A DNA stretch of 64,000 nt from Struthio camelus (taxonomy: Eukaryota; Chordata; Aves; Struthioniformes; Struthionidae). A model generated the notes under the pieces. That model was not told where the DNA came from. It saw nothing but the letters and a program-made list of their open reading frames with translations, and did not search any database. The translations under genes were made by a program, and so were the position numbers. The stretch is taken from positions 72,613,088-72,677,087 of the forward strand of contig NC_090945.1 of NCBI RefSeq assembly GCF_040807025.1, given 5' to 3'. Below, piece after piece: positions 22,401-36,800 of the stretch (its first letter is position 1; each line of letters begins with the position of its first letter).

Positions 22401-25400
22401 AAATCCCCTTTTTCAACAATGTTAAATTTGACAGTGTTAAGTTGGAAATAAGTGCTTCTATATTAACTTGTAATCCTACTCCAGCTATATGACCCGACGA
22501 CATATCCCTGGTTGAGGACTTCCTAACTGTTCACCCAGTCTTTCCTGACATACTTGGTAATGTTTCACAGTGTTCCAGTGGTTACTAATACTTATTTTAA
22601 CACTGCCGTATGAGCCTGGGAAAGGTAAGAACCATTCATTTTCTTTGTTAGCAACAAGATTTCTTCGAATAGATGCTGTGGGACACAGCTTTTTCTCTGC
22701 ATGCTACATACTTCCCATTAATAGGAGTTATGTTTGCTCTGAGTAGAGAATATAACCTTGGGTCACCATATTTCTGGTTGCTTTCAACCATATTTACAGC
22801 TATATGTAGAAATAGTGGGTGAGGGCATATGAGAAAGAGATCAATTGGTGTTTATAATGTTTACTATATTTAAATTGGAATAATTTCATCCTCTCATAAA
22901 TTTCTAAACTACTCTCCCTCTGTGCTACAGGAATAATATGAGGATAACATAGGGGTGTACTGGAAAGAGAACTTTCCGTGCACAAGGAGGAAATCGCATT
23001 AACTTTGGTGAAAAATATAGATAAGCTGTGGGAATCAGGAATTTGTTATTTATTCAGCCTGCCAAAATCCTGGAAATTAGGTACTTAAACCCACATAATT
23101 CACTTAAGGCAGTCTCATCTGCTTGCTTTCTGGGACTGTCAGATCCTGCTGTCACCTGCATCTATGTACCTCTTCCTGCCTATCCTAAAACTTTATGGGA
23201 TGCAACTTCAATTAGCTATGCATGTTTATGTCTAAGACAAGCCTCTAAAGCTCTGTCCTCTGCATCCGGACTCCCAGTTTTCAGGAGATACTCCAAAACT
23301 TTAAAGTGAATGGGACCCTCACATGATGGTAAGTACACTGACTATTTTTGTATGATACTTTTATGTTAAGAGCATTCAGCCAGGAAATGGGGGAAGCATA
23401 TTTTAAACTCTACTCAGCCTGAGAAGGATTGAGCTCATATTCCCCTCAGCCTAGGGGTATGGTTCCTGCTCCGGGGGGGTTGCTTTTATGAGGTTTATAT
23501 TTTGGTCTAGTTCTGCTTTAATGTAAAGTGCAGACATATTTGAACAAGCTGGATCTGGAGCCCCCGCTCTGCGCTGCTGTCTGTCCTGCCCCACAAACCT
23601 CACACGCCTGGTTGCACAGGCTTCTCTGCACCAGGAGAAGGGATGGAGATTGCCTTCACTCAGAAATTTTTGTGGCCTGCAGGTTCCACATTTGATGAGG
23701 ATGTGTAATTCCTCTTTCCGAGCAGCGCAGTAACTAGGGTGCTGTGAAAGGCTCACCTGTTGCAGCGGAAGGCCCTGCTGAGGAAGCAGTCTGCAGACTA
23801 GCTCCTGAAGGATTTATTACATGCTGCTCAGTGGAAGAGACACTCGTCTTTTTTAAATGAACTGATTATCCTCAGAAGGATCTTAAATTCCCTACTCAGA
23901 AAGGGAAAGAAGCATGTGCTTTAATTACTTGGATAATTTCTCCCTCTGCTGTTCTTTGGGGGTGTCTATCTCTCTGGACTGATCCTGTTCATTAAACCTA
24001 TAGTCTATGGACTACAAGCATGCCATATGACACAGGAAGGTCTGCGAAATGATCACAAAGTAATTAAAAAGCAAACAAATTCACAGTCAATGCTCCCAGT
24101 CATGCAAAAAAAAAGGGGGGATTTAAAATTCCTGGGTAAAGGGAATTCAGTTCTAGAAAGACTCAACCATGACACTTCCACCCTTTTTCAGCTTAGAACG
24201 AGGTATCCACAATTTCACTGATACTAAGAAACACTTGGAAAAATCTATTGCCATGCAAAGTTTGACTATTCAGGCAATGCTTGAGGACTGAGGGAATCAT
24301 ATTTCCATCTTAGCAGCCTCTATTTTTATATATATATATCAGTTTAAAAGATACCTAAACATATTATTGGATAAATAAAATGATCTGAGGAGGAAATGAA
24401 TGAGTAGGATAGTCTAACAGAAGGATATGATGAACTCCAGAGAATAGCTTTCTGATTAAGATTATGCAGCAAAAATTCAGAAAATTTTACAAACCAAGGG
24501 TACTTTAGAATTAACTAAAAAAAAAAAACCCTTTAAAAAAATCTCCTTTTAAGTAATAATAAATTGGTCTCAAAGACATTCAGTAAAGATCTCAAAGTTG
24601 GCAAACAAGTTTGTACTTCCTAGAGGACAGCAGTCAGATTTCTCCGTTGGGTAAGTCAGCTCTCCAGCCTCCTGCCACATGCTTGAGTGGATACACATGC
24701 AGAAACAGGCTAACTTGAAAAAGCTTCCTAAAAGAGTGTTAAAATCCAGATGGTATTCTTTTCTATGTCTGTAATATTTTTAAAAATATGATTTTTAGGT
24801 ATTGTGGATATATGCTGGAAACACAACAGAAGATGGAAATCTGATGTTTGAGAAAACTCAGCTTTAGCATGGATCAGAGAGCTAGAGGTCACACTAAATT
24901 AAACAACTTGGTGATTGTTTCTGGTCAAAAAATCAATGTTTCATAAAAACCTTTCTAAAATCTTCAGAATTTCATGACTAGCCATTGTTTCAAGAGTAGT
25001 TATGTCAAGATCTGATTCCGTAAGATATATTGTACTGGGACAAAACAATATTTCTAGGACACATCCTGTCATGACAGACTCTTACACTTCTCAGAACAAA
25101 ATCTGTTATCTGTTTCCCTGAAATAGAGCCATTTGAGTCAACAGGGTTTCATCAGTTCAGCCCAGAACAGAATTTGCACATCAGCATGTTTACAGCTTTT
25201 GCTCACTATCAAAATGGTTCTCTAATTCACTTTTCTGAATAAACTTCACTTTTAACACTCAAAATCAATTTAATATTGTGGAAAAATGAGATTATTTCAA
25301 TAGTAATATTGAGAAACAAGGCTAGGTAATTGTAAATGGTATAACAAAATAATGCTACTTATTTGCAAAATTTCCGAATGCGTGATAAGCGTATAATTGT

Positions 25401-26210
25401 TTGCAACAGAGCAAATGGATTGGTTTGTTTTGCTGGGCTCCTCGCCACAGGGATTAAGTAGTTCTGCTTTGGTTGAACATGAATGCTGTCAATCAGCTAA
25501 ATATCACCAGTTCCAGCTGAAGAATGACATGGGGCCCATACCAGAATAAGAAATTAAGAAGAAATAGGTTTTTTCTAGCCATCTTTATGAATGCTTAAAA
25601 GAGGAAGTAGAATTTGTGGGCTTACCTAGTGAAATGAATTTTTCTCTGGTACCAGACGTAGCTAGAGGGTTGATCCAATCATTGATTTAGAAGGAAAAAT
25701 AAAGCTTTAGTTGATGATCTCGAGATCTGATGATCTCCTTTTTACTTATAATAAAATCAGTGTCAGAGACAACTAAGTGAAGTGGTTAGAGCTGATATTT
25801 TTACGGAAGATAAGGCTAATGTGTTTAAGGGAAAAGACAGAAAAGGTTATTCTCTCGAATGAATGTAAAAACTGATAGACACAGGATTAAAAAGCATGAC
25901 AAGCAGCAGGAGAGAAAGGCAGAGATTACAGGATTGTGATCAGGTGGTGACTCTTCAAAAAAAACCTCAAAATCTAGCAATTGAAATCACTTTGCAGGAT
26001 CATCGGAGTTCTCCTGGTTAATCTAATTCAGACTCCAGCTGAGACCACAGATGAAAGTTGCTTTACCTGATCCGGGTTTTGCAACAGGCAAGGCAGGTAG
26101 CAAAAAATTCCAAAGTAGCTTATAGCCATACGTACCACAAAATAAAACCAAAAATTAATTGTGATGTGAAGCACCTACTAGAAGTAATAAATTTGTAGAA
26201 TGATCTGTGT

Positions 26211-26224
26211 TTGCCATCTAGTGG
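26211..26224 (-). promoter_or_regulatory. CTCF-like binding motif between DRD5 and OTOP1
   Basis: TTGCCATCTAGTGG matches the reverse-complement CTCF core SYGCCMYCTRSTGG at 13 of 14 positions. It sits 1.4 kb past the OTOP1 stop codon and about 15 kb upstream of the DRD5 start, where a domain boundary between a neuronal and an inner-ear/taste gene would make sense. Binding is inferred from the motif only. Confidence 0.4.
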
Positions 26225-27514
26225 TAGAAAGCCAAAATTGTTGTTTTGATCGTGAGAGCTGACAAACCAGTTGTAATTTTTCCTTAATCCTCCTGTCTCA
26301 GAAGTGGATCTCTCCCACGCAGAAATATGACTGCTTCTGCACATGTGCTGGTGACCTCTGTGGTTATAAGTGTAACCGGCCTTTTAAGAGCTAGGGGCAA
26401 AAATGTTGCAGGCCCTTGGACCATCAGATCCAGGATTACCTTATTAGTGAGTTAGCACCAATAATGGGAAGGTTATCCGATAAATACCTATGGCCAACGC
26501 GTTGCTCCAATTTAGCATCCTGTCCTGGTTACTGCCCGAGACCATTGCTCCAGTCGTATCATCTTTTAGGTCCCGCTCATAAGAACTTTTCCGGCGCCTA
26601 ACTTTTCAGTGTTTGGTGAGAATTCAGACAACTGTTCCATCAGTTTGTAAAGCATGCTTGTAAAACCCTCAGCCAAGGCCCTCTGCATTTCTACAGGCAT
26701 CAGCTATGCTTTACAACATCCCCGTATGAATACTTATGATTAGCTTCAAGCCAAGGGACTAGAGTACAAAGAGGTTAGCAGCTCATAAAAAATTACACTG
26801 GGAATCCATACCATTTTGACAATACAATATACGCAGCTAAACATAAGCTACAAGACTGTTTTCTCTCATAAAAAGTTTCAAGGATTTGTGAATAAAGCGT
26901 TCAGTAAAAGAATTAACTTTATTTCTCACTTATGTCACATAGTAAATACAAGACAAGGAGGATGCGTTAATAAAAATACATTTCACCAGAAGAAATTATA
27001 TACAGTATATCTAAACTTCCATGTTATTTATTTGTATTTCATGGTATATAGTTAAAAAATAATAATTATATATTGCTTTTCTAACAATAATCAGAAAGTT
27101 TAATAATTCCCATACGTCAAATAAAAAGAAAATCTTTCCAGGTTTTACTATAAAAACCTAGCTAAGAATTAGAATTAAGAGTTGGAATTTTCAGAGTGCC
27201 TGTGTGGATTTAGGAGCATCACTCTGTTTAGGAGTCCCTGGTATTTGCCCTCCTAAATCACAGATTTTTTAAACCACTTTCACAGACCAGAGTGAAAGAA
27301 AATAAAGCAATACAAGTTACATAGAGGACAAATCCCAATGACGAAGACAAAGATTAAGGAGACTTGAATTAACTTTACTATGTAGAGTTAACACTAGTAT
27401 GATATTGAAAAGTCTGTCTAGACAATAATACCAGATATATAACAAAGTGTGTGGAGGGAGGGAAAATAAAAAATATTACATGCTATTAGCTACGGTCCCT
27501 TCTTTTAAAAAATA

Positions 27515-27520
27515 TTTATT
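27515..27520 (-). terminator. Candidate OTOP1 polyadenylation signal
   Basis: The minus strand reads AATAAA here, 120 bases after the OTOP1 stop codon, giving a short 3' untranslated region. It is the first canonical hexamer downstream of the stop that I found. Confidence 0.45.
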
Positions 27521-27639
27521 GAACCTTCTATGTATTGAGCAGCTGTTGCTATGTTCACTCTTTCATTCATCCACTCATTCATCTGTTATTTATGTAATTA
27601 ATTATTCAATCAATTGTTCCCTGAAGGACCGTATATGAT

Positions 27640-27810
27640 CTACGTTTTACAATTGACTTCAAAGAGCGAGGCAGCTGAATGCATTCGATAGAAAATAGAA
27701 AAAGGCATTGCAAGGTTCACAACAATTATCCAAGGTTCAAAGCCAAAAACTATTTCTTCTAGTCCATTGTCATATTCTGGGCGGCAACCAAATGCCGGTG
27801 GTATCCAAAG
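27640..27810 (-). CDS. OTOP1: OTOP1 coding exon 6 (C-terminal)
   Basis: This exon encodes residues 521-576 and the TAG stop. It starts LWIPPAFGCRPEYDNGLEE and includes the last membrane helix. The acceptor reads TTTCCTTGCAG before CTTTGG, and the exon starts in phase 0, matching the end of exon 5. Confidence 0.95.
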   Translation of the reverse strand, partial: LWIPPAFGCRPEYDNGLEEIVFGFEPWIIVVNLAMPFSIFYRMHSAASLFEVNCKT

Positions 27811-30800
27811 CTGCAAGGAAAGAACGCAATGCCAATATTAATCATCAGCAATATGAATGACTAGCCCACAATGACTGTGACCCACTGAACTATAATTTGG
27901 TTTCAAAAATCTCTAACTAAACCCTCCCTGTTGTTACTGGGGCATGCTGATGGAAGAGGATTTCACCTTCCACTGCTGATGTACTTTTTGTGCTGTGACT
28001 AAAAAGAGTTTAGTCTGCAGGATCTATTCCATGTTTAAACAAACTTTGTTCCCCAAAGGCACATAGACTTATTCTTCCAGAAGAAATAAAGTTTACTTGC
28101 TGTAAACTATAAATTATGTACTTTAATATATTTATCAGGCTTGAAAGGTTGGGAAGCTTTTGGATATTAACTTGTGAGCTATAGTCAAAACTCCTTACCG
28201 AAAGATTGCACAAGAATAAAAAAGCTGCAATGTTCTTCAGAATCCTTCTCTTGTTGTTAGTAACTGAGTTTCTGCTACAAAATGAGAAATCTGGGGCTGA
28301 ATGAATGGCTGAACAATCAGCCTGACTTGCTGCTTCTTTGGCACCACCTCCGCCACCGTTTTCTCTCACGCAGATACTGCTGTTAAGCAAGTACGGCAGC
28401 TCTCCATTGTCACGAGTGGCTCTTCCATTGTAAATCTCTTTGTATGAGGGGGTAAGTGACAAAGTGCTCCCCCTAGATACAGTCACTATTCGAAGAGTTT
28501 TAATATCCTCATTCACCTTTTCCTGTTCGCGATGTATGGATTCAATGATGAAGAGGTTCTGAATGTATTTCTCAATAATAACCAGGATGGAATAAGGCAG
28601 ATTGTACCATGTATAGTTTGGATGAGCTTGGGCACAGATAATCGCTAGGATCGAACCCCATGAGAGGAGCCAGGATCCTGCAGCTGTGCCAACCAGCAGC
28701 TCTGCGTCAAGTTTTCTAGCAGGATTTTTTGAGTTATCCAGTGATCTATCTTCCAGTCTGTGAATTAGAAGGGCGACAATTCCAGCTGTGCACATGAGAG
28801 CCAATACAGAGATAGCATGCAAGTAAAACATAGTAAGTGCTAACTCACTTTTGATTTTTGAACGTCCAATCTGAATTAAATACACAACAACTTTGGCTAT
28901 TGTGCTAATTAATACAATTAGTCCAAAAATCATTCCAACAGTTATGCCATGGAATTTGAATGGGGTTTTCTGTTGCTGATGGTGTTCTACTTTGCGTCCA
29001 ATATTCTTCCACAGGACATAGAGCATCGTGGATGCTAGAATATGGTACTCTATATTAAAGGGATATAGGTAATATATTCCTTGAGAAAATATTGAACAAA
29101 GAGTTGTTGTTGTACAATTGCATTGAGGTGCGTGATCATCTAAAACTAAAGGAGAGGGAGAGGTTAGATGCTGTGCATGGTAAGGAGCTCTTGTTTAAAC
29201 AATAAAACATGAGAGAGAAAATTTATGTAAAACACATCATACTGTTCAGTTAGCCACAAAAAAAGGCTCACATCATTTAAATTATTAACCTGATACAAGC
29301 TTTTGCGTGTTCGCTGAAGTATGATCTCTAACTTCACTACTCAGCTGCTTAGCAGTAATCCTAAACGTTGTGCTAAAGTAGACATTCTCATAAACTTCCC
29401 TCTTGGTAACAGTACTTTTTAATAATATGAACTTAGAGTCTTCAGCCATTTGGCTTAGAAGTCCCTTACAGAAGCCTAAGGAATTCTACTTACGAGTTGG
29501 ATAAAGAACAGAAACCTAAAAAGATAAGGGCTCATTTCACCTGTCATTTTGATCAGTTATTTACACTACTGCATTTCTAATAAACACAACACTTCATTAA
29601 AAAGCTGCATATGTGTAGGTAACAGGTATAGTCAACCACAGATAATTGTACTTAATGTCCCACCATAGTTTTAAGGTTAAAAAAAAAAAAAAAACCCAAC
29701 TTTTTCCTTTGAGAGAAACCTATGAAATCATTCTCTTTCTGCTGTGCGATTGCTTGCATTGCAAACCCCTAAAACAGCTCAAAGAAACAATTGCACTAAT
29801 GTGTACAATAAATATATTCAACATATATTTATAACATAATCAAAACATTTAAGAAATCAGAAATTTCCACAGTGCCAGAAAAAGATACTCACTGTCACAC
29901 TGTGTTTATTGATAAATATATAAACCTACGTGCTCAAGAGTATATTTTCAGGCAGCCCAGAGCTGATCTTACATTTGTGCTTGTAACTTTTTATTTTCTT
30001 TTATTTCTTTTTTATGAGAGGAGAGGAGAAAACTGCTATTGTTTCATTGTAAGCGGACACTGTTTAGAGACGGAAAAAAATGCTTTTGCAGTGGATTGCA
30101 TGTTCATGCCAAACTTGTCTTGTGGTTGCCTACTTCACTCCCCTTGTTTCAAAAGCTATTTCTGACTATTTACCGATGTGTAACAATTCTGGTAGCAGAA
30201 CATTAGGAAACAATATAGGGAAACACTGCTTCCACTTATCAAGTAAAAATACCAAGAAGAGCCAATAACCTGTGACTTTCCTGCTCTCTGCTAATGCTCC
30301 ATCATTAGGGAACCTTTGAACTATCAATGCAGCTACTTGATTAGCAATAGAAATTAGATAGTACTAGCAGTACTGCTGTATGTCTAAAGGATAGAACTTG
30401 CAAAGAGATGAAAAAATGTGGGCATAATTTTAGATACAGTTATACTAAAAACACTCCTTATAATATTAAACAGATTTTAAAATTAATTTCTTACTTACAT
30501 GTGAACTTCTGTGGGAATGACAGAAAATTCCTAAAATTTTTTAATTAATTTAGACTAGAAGCAGGCAAAAAAGAAATTGGTTCAGCATTTGGCTTTATAG
30601 AGCAAAACAAGGAGTTGTTAGGATACAGGCACTATTGGATTCACTGGATGGGAAAATGTTCGTTTTCCCCTTCAAAATCTCCTTTTTCCCTTCTGAACAT
30701 AGTCAAAATCCAGTCAGCTGTACAGAACATTTTACAGATGGGAAGAAATTGATAGCTGCTCAGAGATTTTATTTCTTATTTTAAACCTAAGAACTTTTCA

Positions 30801-33800
30801 CTCCCCTATGCTTCAGTGGCATTTGAAAGTAGAAGGCATCCGCAGTAGTTATGGTCAATGTTTGTTGAGACTTGGATCGTCTTACCAAAAGAGGAGATTG
30901 TTCATGATAATAGAAGAATCTCCCAGAGCAAAATCTGGCTCCTGCAAAGCAGCACTATTGCATAATCTTTATCTTTGTGAGCTGTTCCACTGAATTCCCT
31001 GAGCCTACACACCATATGTAACCACTCTCATAGGAGGGATTTGCAGGATTATCCACGTCTGCTTTTTACAAATGACTTTCCAAATATTAAACGCTGTTTT
31101 AAAAACTGCTTTGTTCAATTTACTTCTATGATTTATTAATAAAGGGGTTCTTTAGTAATGTTATTCCTCAGAATAATTGTTTTTTTTCAAACTGTTTGGA
31201 ACTTCTGGCATTTATTGTCATTCTAGACCTCATCCACAGGGCAGATGAGTAAAGAGAAAACCGCAGCTTGGATCACAAGCATGATAATGATAATGTTCAT
31301 ATGTCATTTCAGTTATGCTATGAACCTGATCATTTTCCCAGGAGTGACTCTGCAGCACATACCCAGTTCTATCCTACAGTGATACAGTATTTTGTATGAC
31401 AGTGTGATTTAGCGGAAATTCCAAAATGTATCGACCTTTTAGCTTACCTATTGTTATGTTCCCAAAACCAAGCGTGATTAGTCTTTCCTTATGTTCATTA
31501 AGTTGATGTTTTGACTCTGTTAACACTCCATTTGTCCACAGGAGTAAATTTGTGAACACAGAATGGATAACTCCAAACCTAGAAAACAGGTTAGTTATTG
31601 AGAGAATCTGCACAGACTATACCTCTACATACATTAAATAAAATGAATTAACTTTCTGTAGACACTGCATGTGACACTATTTAGTTGTTCGTGCAGGAAA
31701 TCAAACCATAACCCATCTCCCTAAAGATGTTCCACAGGAGAGCAGAATGAATGTTAGACTTCCAGAATATGATAGAAACACAGTGGCTTAATGTGTTAAG
31801 CCATATGTAGGATGCTGTTATTATTTGTTATGCTCTCTTATATGATGTTTTTTACTATTTGGGCTGGACAAGCTTCATGTTAATGACAATGGCTAAACAG
31901 TCTCAATAGGATTAATTGCTCTGCAAGTCCCATTTCACAGCCTTCTGTGGTACTTCTTCACACACACTGTGATTGGCCTTTCTTTACAGAGATACTGCTG
32001 CCTTCCCTAGCTTCTAGCCCATGCATTTCTGTCTCCAGATGAAACCAACAGAGAATTTTATCCCATTCAGACTACTGGGACAGTGAGGCTAGGTCTGCAA
32101 GAGTCTTTGAAAATTCAGACGTGGTGAAACAGAAAGGCATCAGAGAAAGTAGTGGGTTAAGGGCTCAAAATCTCTAGTAAAATCCATATAGCAATTGTTC
32201 TCAATTGCCTAGCACTCCCTCCCCTTTTGCTTTAGAATGCCATGGTATGTCCTTCCTAGGTACAATCCTTTCACCTCTTACCACTTCTGCCAGACACTAT
32301 ACTCCTGCACCCAAGGTTGAAAATGCTCCTTCACCCAGAAACAGTTCTTTACTACTCCACTGTTTTCAGTGATAGACTTGCAATTAAGTATTTTAAAAAT
32401 TCTTCTTATAAAGTTTCACCAGCTTACGTTGCAAGCCTTCTGTGATCATTCTCCTCACTGGCATTCTCAATGGCATAAGGCTTAATCATTTACCCAAGAG
32501 AGCTGAAGAAAAGGTAATCTTCCCCAGACCTGAGATTTCTGAGTATGTTTTGTTTTCTAACTTCCTACAGAAACTGGTCAGCTCATTTCCCATTGGTAAT
32601 TTGAGATGAATATTTTAAAAGTTACCATATTTGTTTACATTTTATGTACACATAGATTAATATGCATTAATCCATATTCTCACAAAACAAAAGATACATG
32701 GGAGCTGGCTCTGCTACCTCAAAGACTAGTCTGCAGTTTTATAACAAATGTATGTATTCAGTTGTTTCAGATGAATGGGACACATCAGTTACACTGCAAG
32801 AACCAAGATCTGGTGTCAGAAATGTGCACGACCCTTATTGATTTCAGTACGCAGGATACCACCAAGGGGGGGTGTGTTCCCCACATCTTGTTCCAAAAGG
32901 TGCTTTCCATAAAGATCAATAGAAAATACATCAGATATGTTGCACTAACTGCAGGTGGCTGCTGCACATTCCCTTTCTGTACCTAAATAAAGACAACATA
33001 ATACAGTACATAGTCCTAAGACACATACAAGATGCTTCCTTCCTCTGAAAAAAGCATGTAGCTCTATGGTATCATACATTGTCCATTTCCCTATCTCATG
33101 ATAAAAATATATCTATTCTATGACTATTGTATATTACAGAATATAAACACAGTTTACATAAAAAAATAATTCACACTAATGATTATCCTCTCACTTGGGT
33201 AAACGGAGCTAGTTTTCATTTATATTAAAACAAAGAAAGAGGAGAATCAAACTCTAAGTTTTCCATGTCCTTCATACAGTAAAACTGGAGGTGTTAAAGC
33301 TGTGTGCAGACCTGCACCTACTAGCATTCCAGATGAGGATCAGGTCCACTTTACCTTTCAAGCGTTTTGAAAGACTGGATAACATCCTTTGCATGACACC
33401 AAAGAAAGTACACCTAAATGAAAGGAATTCAAAGAAATGTCATTGCACTAATGAGTATGTACGACACTCAAAAATGAAAGTGTATCCTATTTGTATATTT
33501 ACTAAATAAATATAATTCTAAGCAGAAAGAGAGATCAGTGAAAGGATTCCAGACTTTATTAATAAACCATTAGTAAAATGGACATCCAGGAAGCAAGAGG
33601 AAAGGTTGTTTTATCAATCTGAGAGACAACCACATTATGAACAAATGAAGTAGCACTCAAGTACAGTGCAGACAGCTCAAGCTGGAGAATAAAAGAGGGA
33701 GATGCAACAATTCTGAGTTAGCAAGCAGAGAGGAAAAGAAGCATTAAACATGGGAATCTCTGTTTGTGGGAGGATAATGAAAACTGGATGAAAAATGGGA

Positions 33801-36800
33801 AGAGAAAAGTTAATAAGGCAAAGAAATAGCAACATAAAGTCCTGTTTTTGCTCACAGAACATTCATTGCCTCAGAGACACTTCTGTGTGTGAAATAGCGT
33901 AACACAAGGCTGCCTCGGAAAGGTGGAGCTCAGAGGCAGATAAGTACTTGTTCACTCTTTATATAGTTGCAGAATATTTATATTTATTAATTGATTGGCA
34001 AGCGTTAGGAGGCTTGATTAGATTAAAGTACAACAGAACCTAACACAAATTCTGGAGAAAACTCATCCTTAGCTTTTCACATAACACAGGTAATTAGGAA
34101 TGCTCTCTGCTGTAATTTCATCCTGAGTTTTAAGGACATGAGAGGTTTGTCATGGATAAGAGATCTCTGGTAAATGACTTTTTTTTCCCTTTTATTTAAG
34201 TGATCCGACTAATTCTACATTACCTTATTTTAAGCTAAGTAAATGATCAATTTAGCAGTATTAGGTGATGTAAAGTTAAAATTAGAGTTCTTATTCCCTT
34301 TGTTCCACTCTGTTATGTGTTTCTTCCACACTCCAGTTCATGGTAGATGGGAACTTGCCAGCTCAGGGCCACTGGATATAATGAAGAATACTACATGTAG
34401 ATCAACAGGAAAATAGGTTTAATTTTTTATTTGTTTTTGACAGGTAAAGCAAAGAAGCTGCTAGACACAGAGACTGAATATTACAAGCACATGAAATTAT
34501 GACCACTTCGATTTCAGGCAAACCAGAATTTCACCCTCAGAGAGCAACATAAAAGAGGTCAGAGTTGCGACTGAAATTGTGTTGCAGAAAATAGAAACAT
34601 CTATTTTTTTTAAGCTCACTTAGGTGTAACAAAAAATGCTAGAAAAGTCTTTCTTTTCTACTCTATTCTGGTACTTAAACTATGCTCATCACCACGTTAC
34701 TTAATCACTTTGGAACATGGATAGTGGACCTGGGTATAACCGAGTATCTTAGTCTGGTGACTTTTTCTTTCCCTCTTTGCTACAAATCTGCTGATAGGGG
34801 CTCAGAGAAATTCTAGTTTTGGACTCTCCTGATAAGAAAGACAATATTAATACAAATCTTCTCCTAACCACAGGATGTATGTGCCTCTTGCAATTATTAA
34901 CAATTCTCAGTATCTCCATTTTCACACAGACTGTCTCACAATCTGGAAGATGAACTGGAAACCAGTATTCAAAATATAGAAAACTATTACAAACTGGCCA
35001 GTTTCTTTTTACTCTATCATGTAATGACAAAAGAAGGATTTACAAGGATCTACAAAGAACAGACAACTTAGGCTTCAAATGAAAGAAAGGGTAACATTTA
35101 TTCTTGCAACAAATAATCAACCATGGAATATCACAACACAATACTGAGCCACAGTCTTAACATTTAAAAGCTACTGGAATATTTTACAGGAGTTATTGAC
35201 TACACTTACTCCTGCGCAGGCTTGGATATGCATAATCAAATGCTTCTAGAAGGAAAATCCTTGTTCATTTGTTATAGGAAAGATGTGCAAGAGATTTTAA
35301 AGCCACCTAAATATGTGGCTGCTTTGAAATATCAGGCCTCTACCCCTAGCAACAGTGGGATATCAGGAGAGACAAATTAAACTGAACTTGTGTTCCACAT
35401 AGAGAAATAAAATAACTGTCTTCAACCAAGCTGTTGATTTCACATAGAAAATTGTGAAAGTTTTATACGTAGCTTCAAAAAAAAAAAAAGTAATTTCAAG
35501 TATAAGACAACTTTTGATCCTTTTTTTTAACCCATGCAAGTTTTACATATACACCTACATGCTGAGTAATTACTGAATTGCCAGACTTGAATTTGAACAT
35601 AGAAAGGATAAACATGCACAAGAATTTAGCGCTCAAAACTACCCTGTAATATGCTTAGAAATTACATGAACATAAAAATCACAGACGATGAAAAGATAAA
35701 AGATATTTTCAGTAAGAAATATAGACAGACCATAAAACTGCATGCAGTGGCTTTTACCTGTAAGATAGTATGCGCTGCATGTGTAACAGGAAAAATTCCT
35801 TCAGCTGCTGATAAACAGTTTGAAAAATCAACGTAATATCCAATTTTAAAAGAGTCCAGAATTAAAGTAATCACTGCAAATAGTGTAATGCCACCTACAA
35901 ATGAAAAAGATATTAGAAAACATTAATGTACAGTTACAGTGTCTCTAGACAATCTGTCGCGATATGATAAAATCCTGTTTAGGGAAACAAAACTAGATCA
36001 ATGCTCATAACGGCAACTGACTCGATGGTCAGCAACGTCAGTAAGTCCTTGCTCTAATTCGTGAAAGACTCTACCCAATATATTAGTAAAGCTCTTAAAC
36101 TTCCGTGCCCAGCACAGATGTATAGAGGGGCCAATGCAGTAACGGCCAAGGATCTGAAGGTACTCAGCACCCTGCAGACAGCACTCAGCACCTCCCTCTC
36201 AAGTAACTGTAGCACTGAAGCAGTTACACAGTGCATGAATTAATGCTCTATACAGCCACACGGCAAACTACACCATTCAAGAGAGCTGAACAATAATGTT
36301 ACAGTCTCCTGGCCCAAGAGCTCTACGGCGGGCAGTAACACAATCACTTGGTATGCCATCTCCATTGTTCAGGCAGCTACCCTGCACGTCAGGGACCACA
36401 ACCATAATGAGATGTATGGCTTGTTATCCTGGAAAGGAATCAAAGATTTTAGATTTTGTTTCAGCATCTATTATTTTAACCGAAAGAAATTCCTGATAGC
36501 TTTGTCCAAATATTTTCTTCATACTTCGAAGGACTTTCAAAATACACGTTTCATCTTGTTTAATATAATTACAACCTTTTCCTTTCAGAAATGAAAATGT
36601 TAAAAGCTCACTCTGGAAAGCTATGTGATGAGATAATGTATGTTATTAATTATTAGTTTTGTACCAATATGACTAAGCACAACTGGCAATGCAATTACTG
36701 AGCCAAACTTTTCATTTGCTTGGGATTTTTTTCTCTAGACTTTTATTCAGAGAAGTTTCCACTGGATTTGACTTGGGCTTTTTTGAACTAAGATGAACCT

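Larger units (their letters stand above)
12241..27494. other. Gene-poor interval between DRD5 and OTOP1
   Basis: About 15 kb without a recognisable exon. It lies upstream of DRD5 and downstream of OTOP1, both on the minus strand. It contains GC-enriched blocks in otherwise AT-rich DNA near 16.68-17.14, 17.9-18.0, 19.13-19.40 and 23.46-23.78 kb. It also has a 21-base tandem duplication (16306-16347), an ATT microsatellite near 15629-15641 and two CTCF-like motifs (18785-18798, 26211-26224). DRD5 regulatory elements could lie here, but none can be proved from the sequence. Confidence 0.55.

Noticed and set aside
23451-23756. 101-codon minus-strand frame in a GC-enriched patch
   Set aside because: No recognisable domain or splice context; most likely a chance frame in a locally GC-rich stretch.
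36054-36243. Sixty-codon frames on both strands over the same bases
   Set aside because: Short, mutually antisense, inside OTOP1 intron 1, with no splice-consistent link to the gene or any known family.
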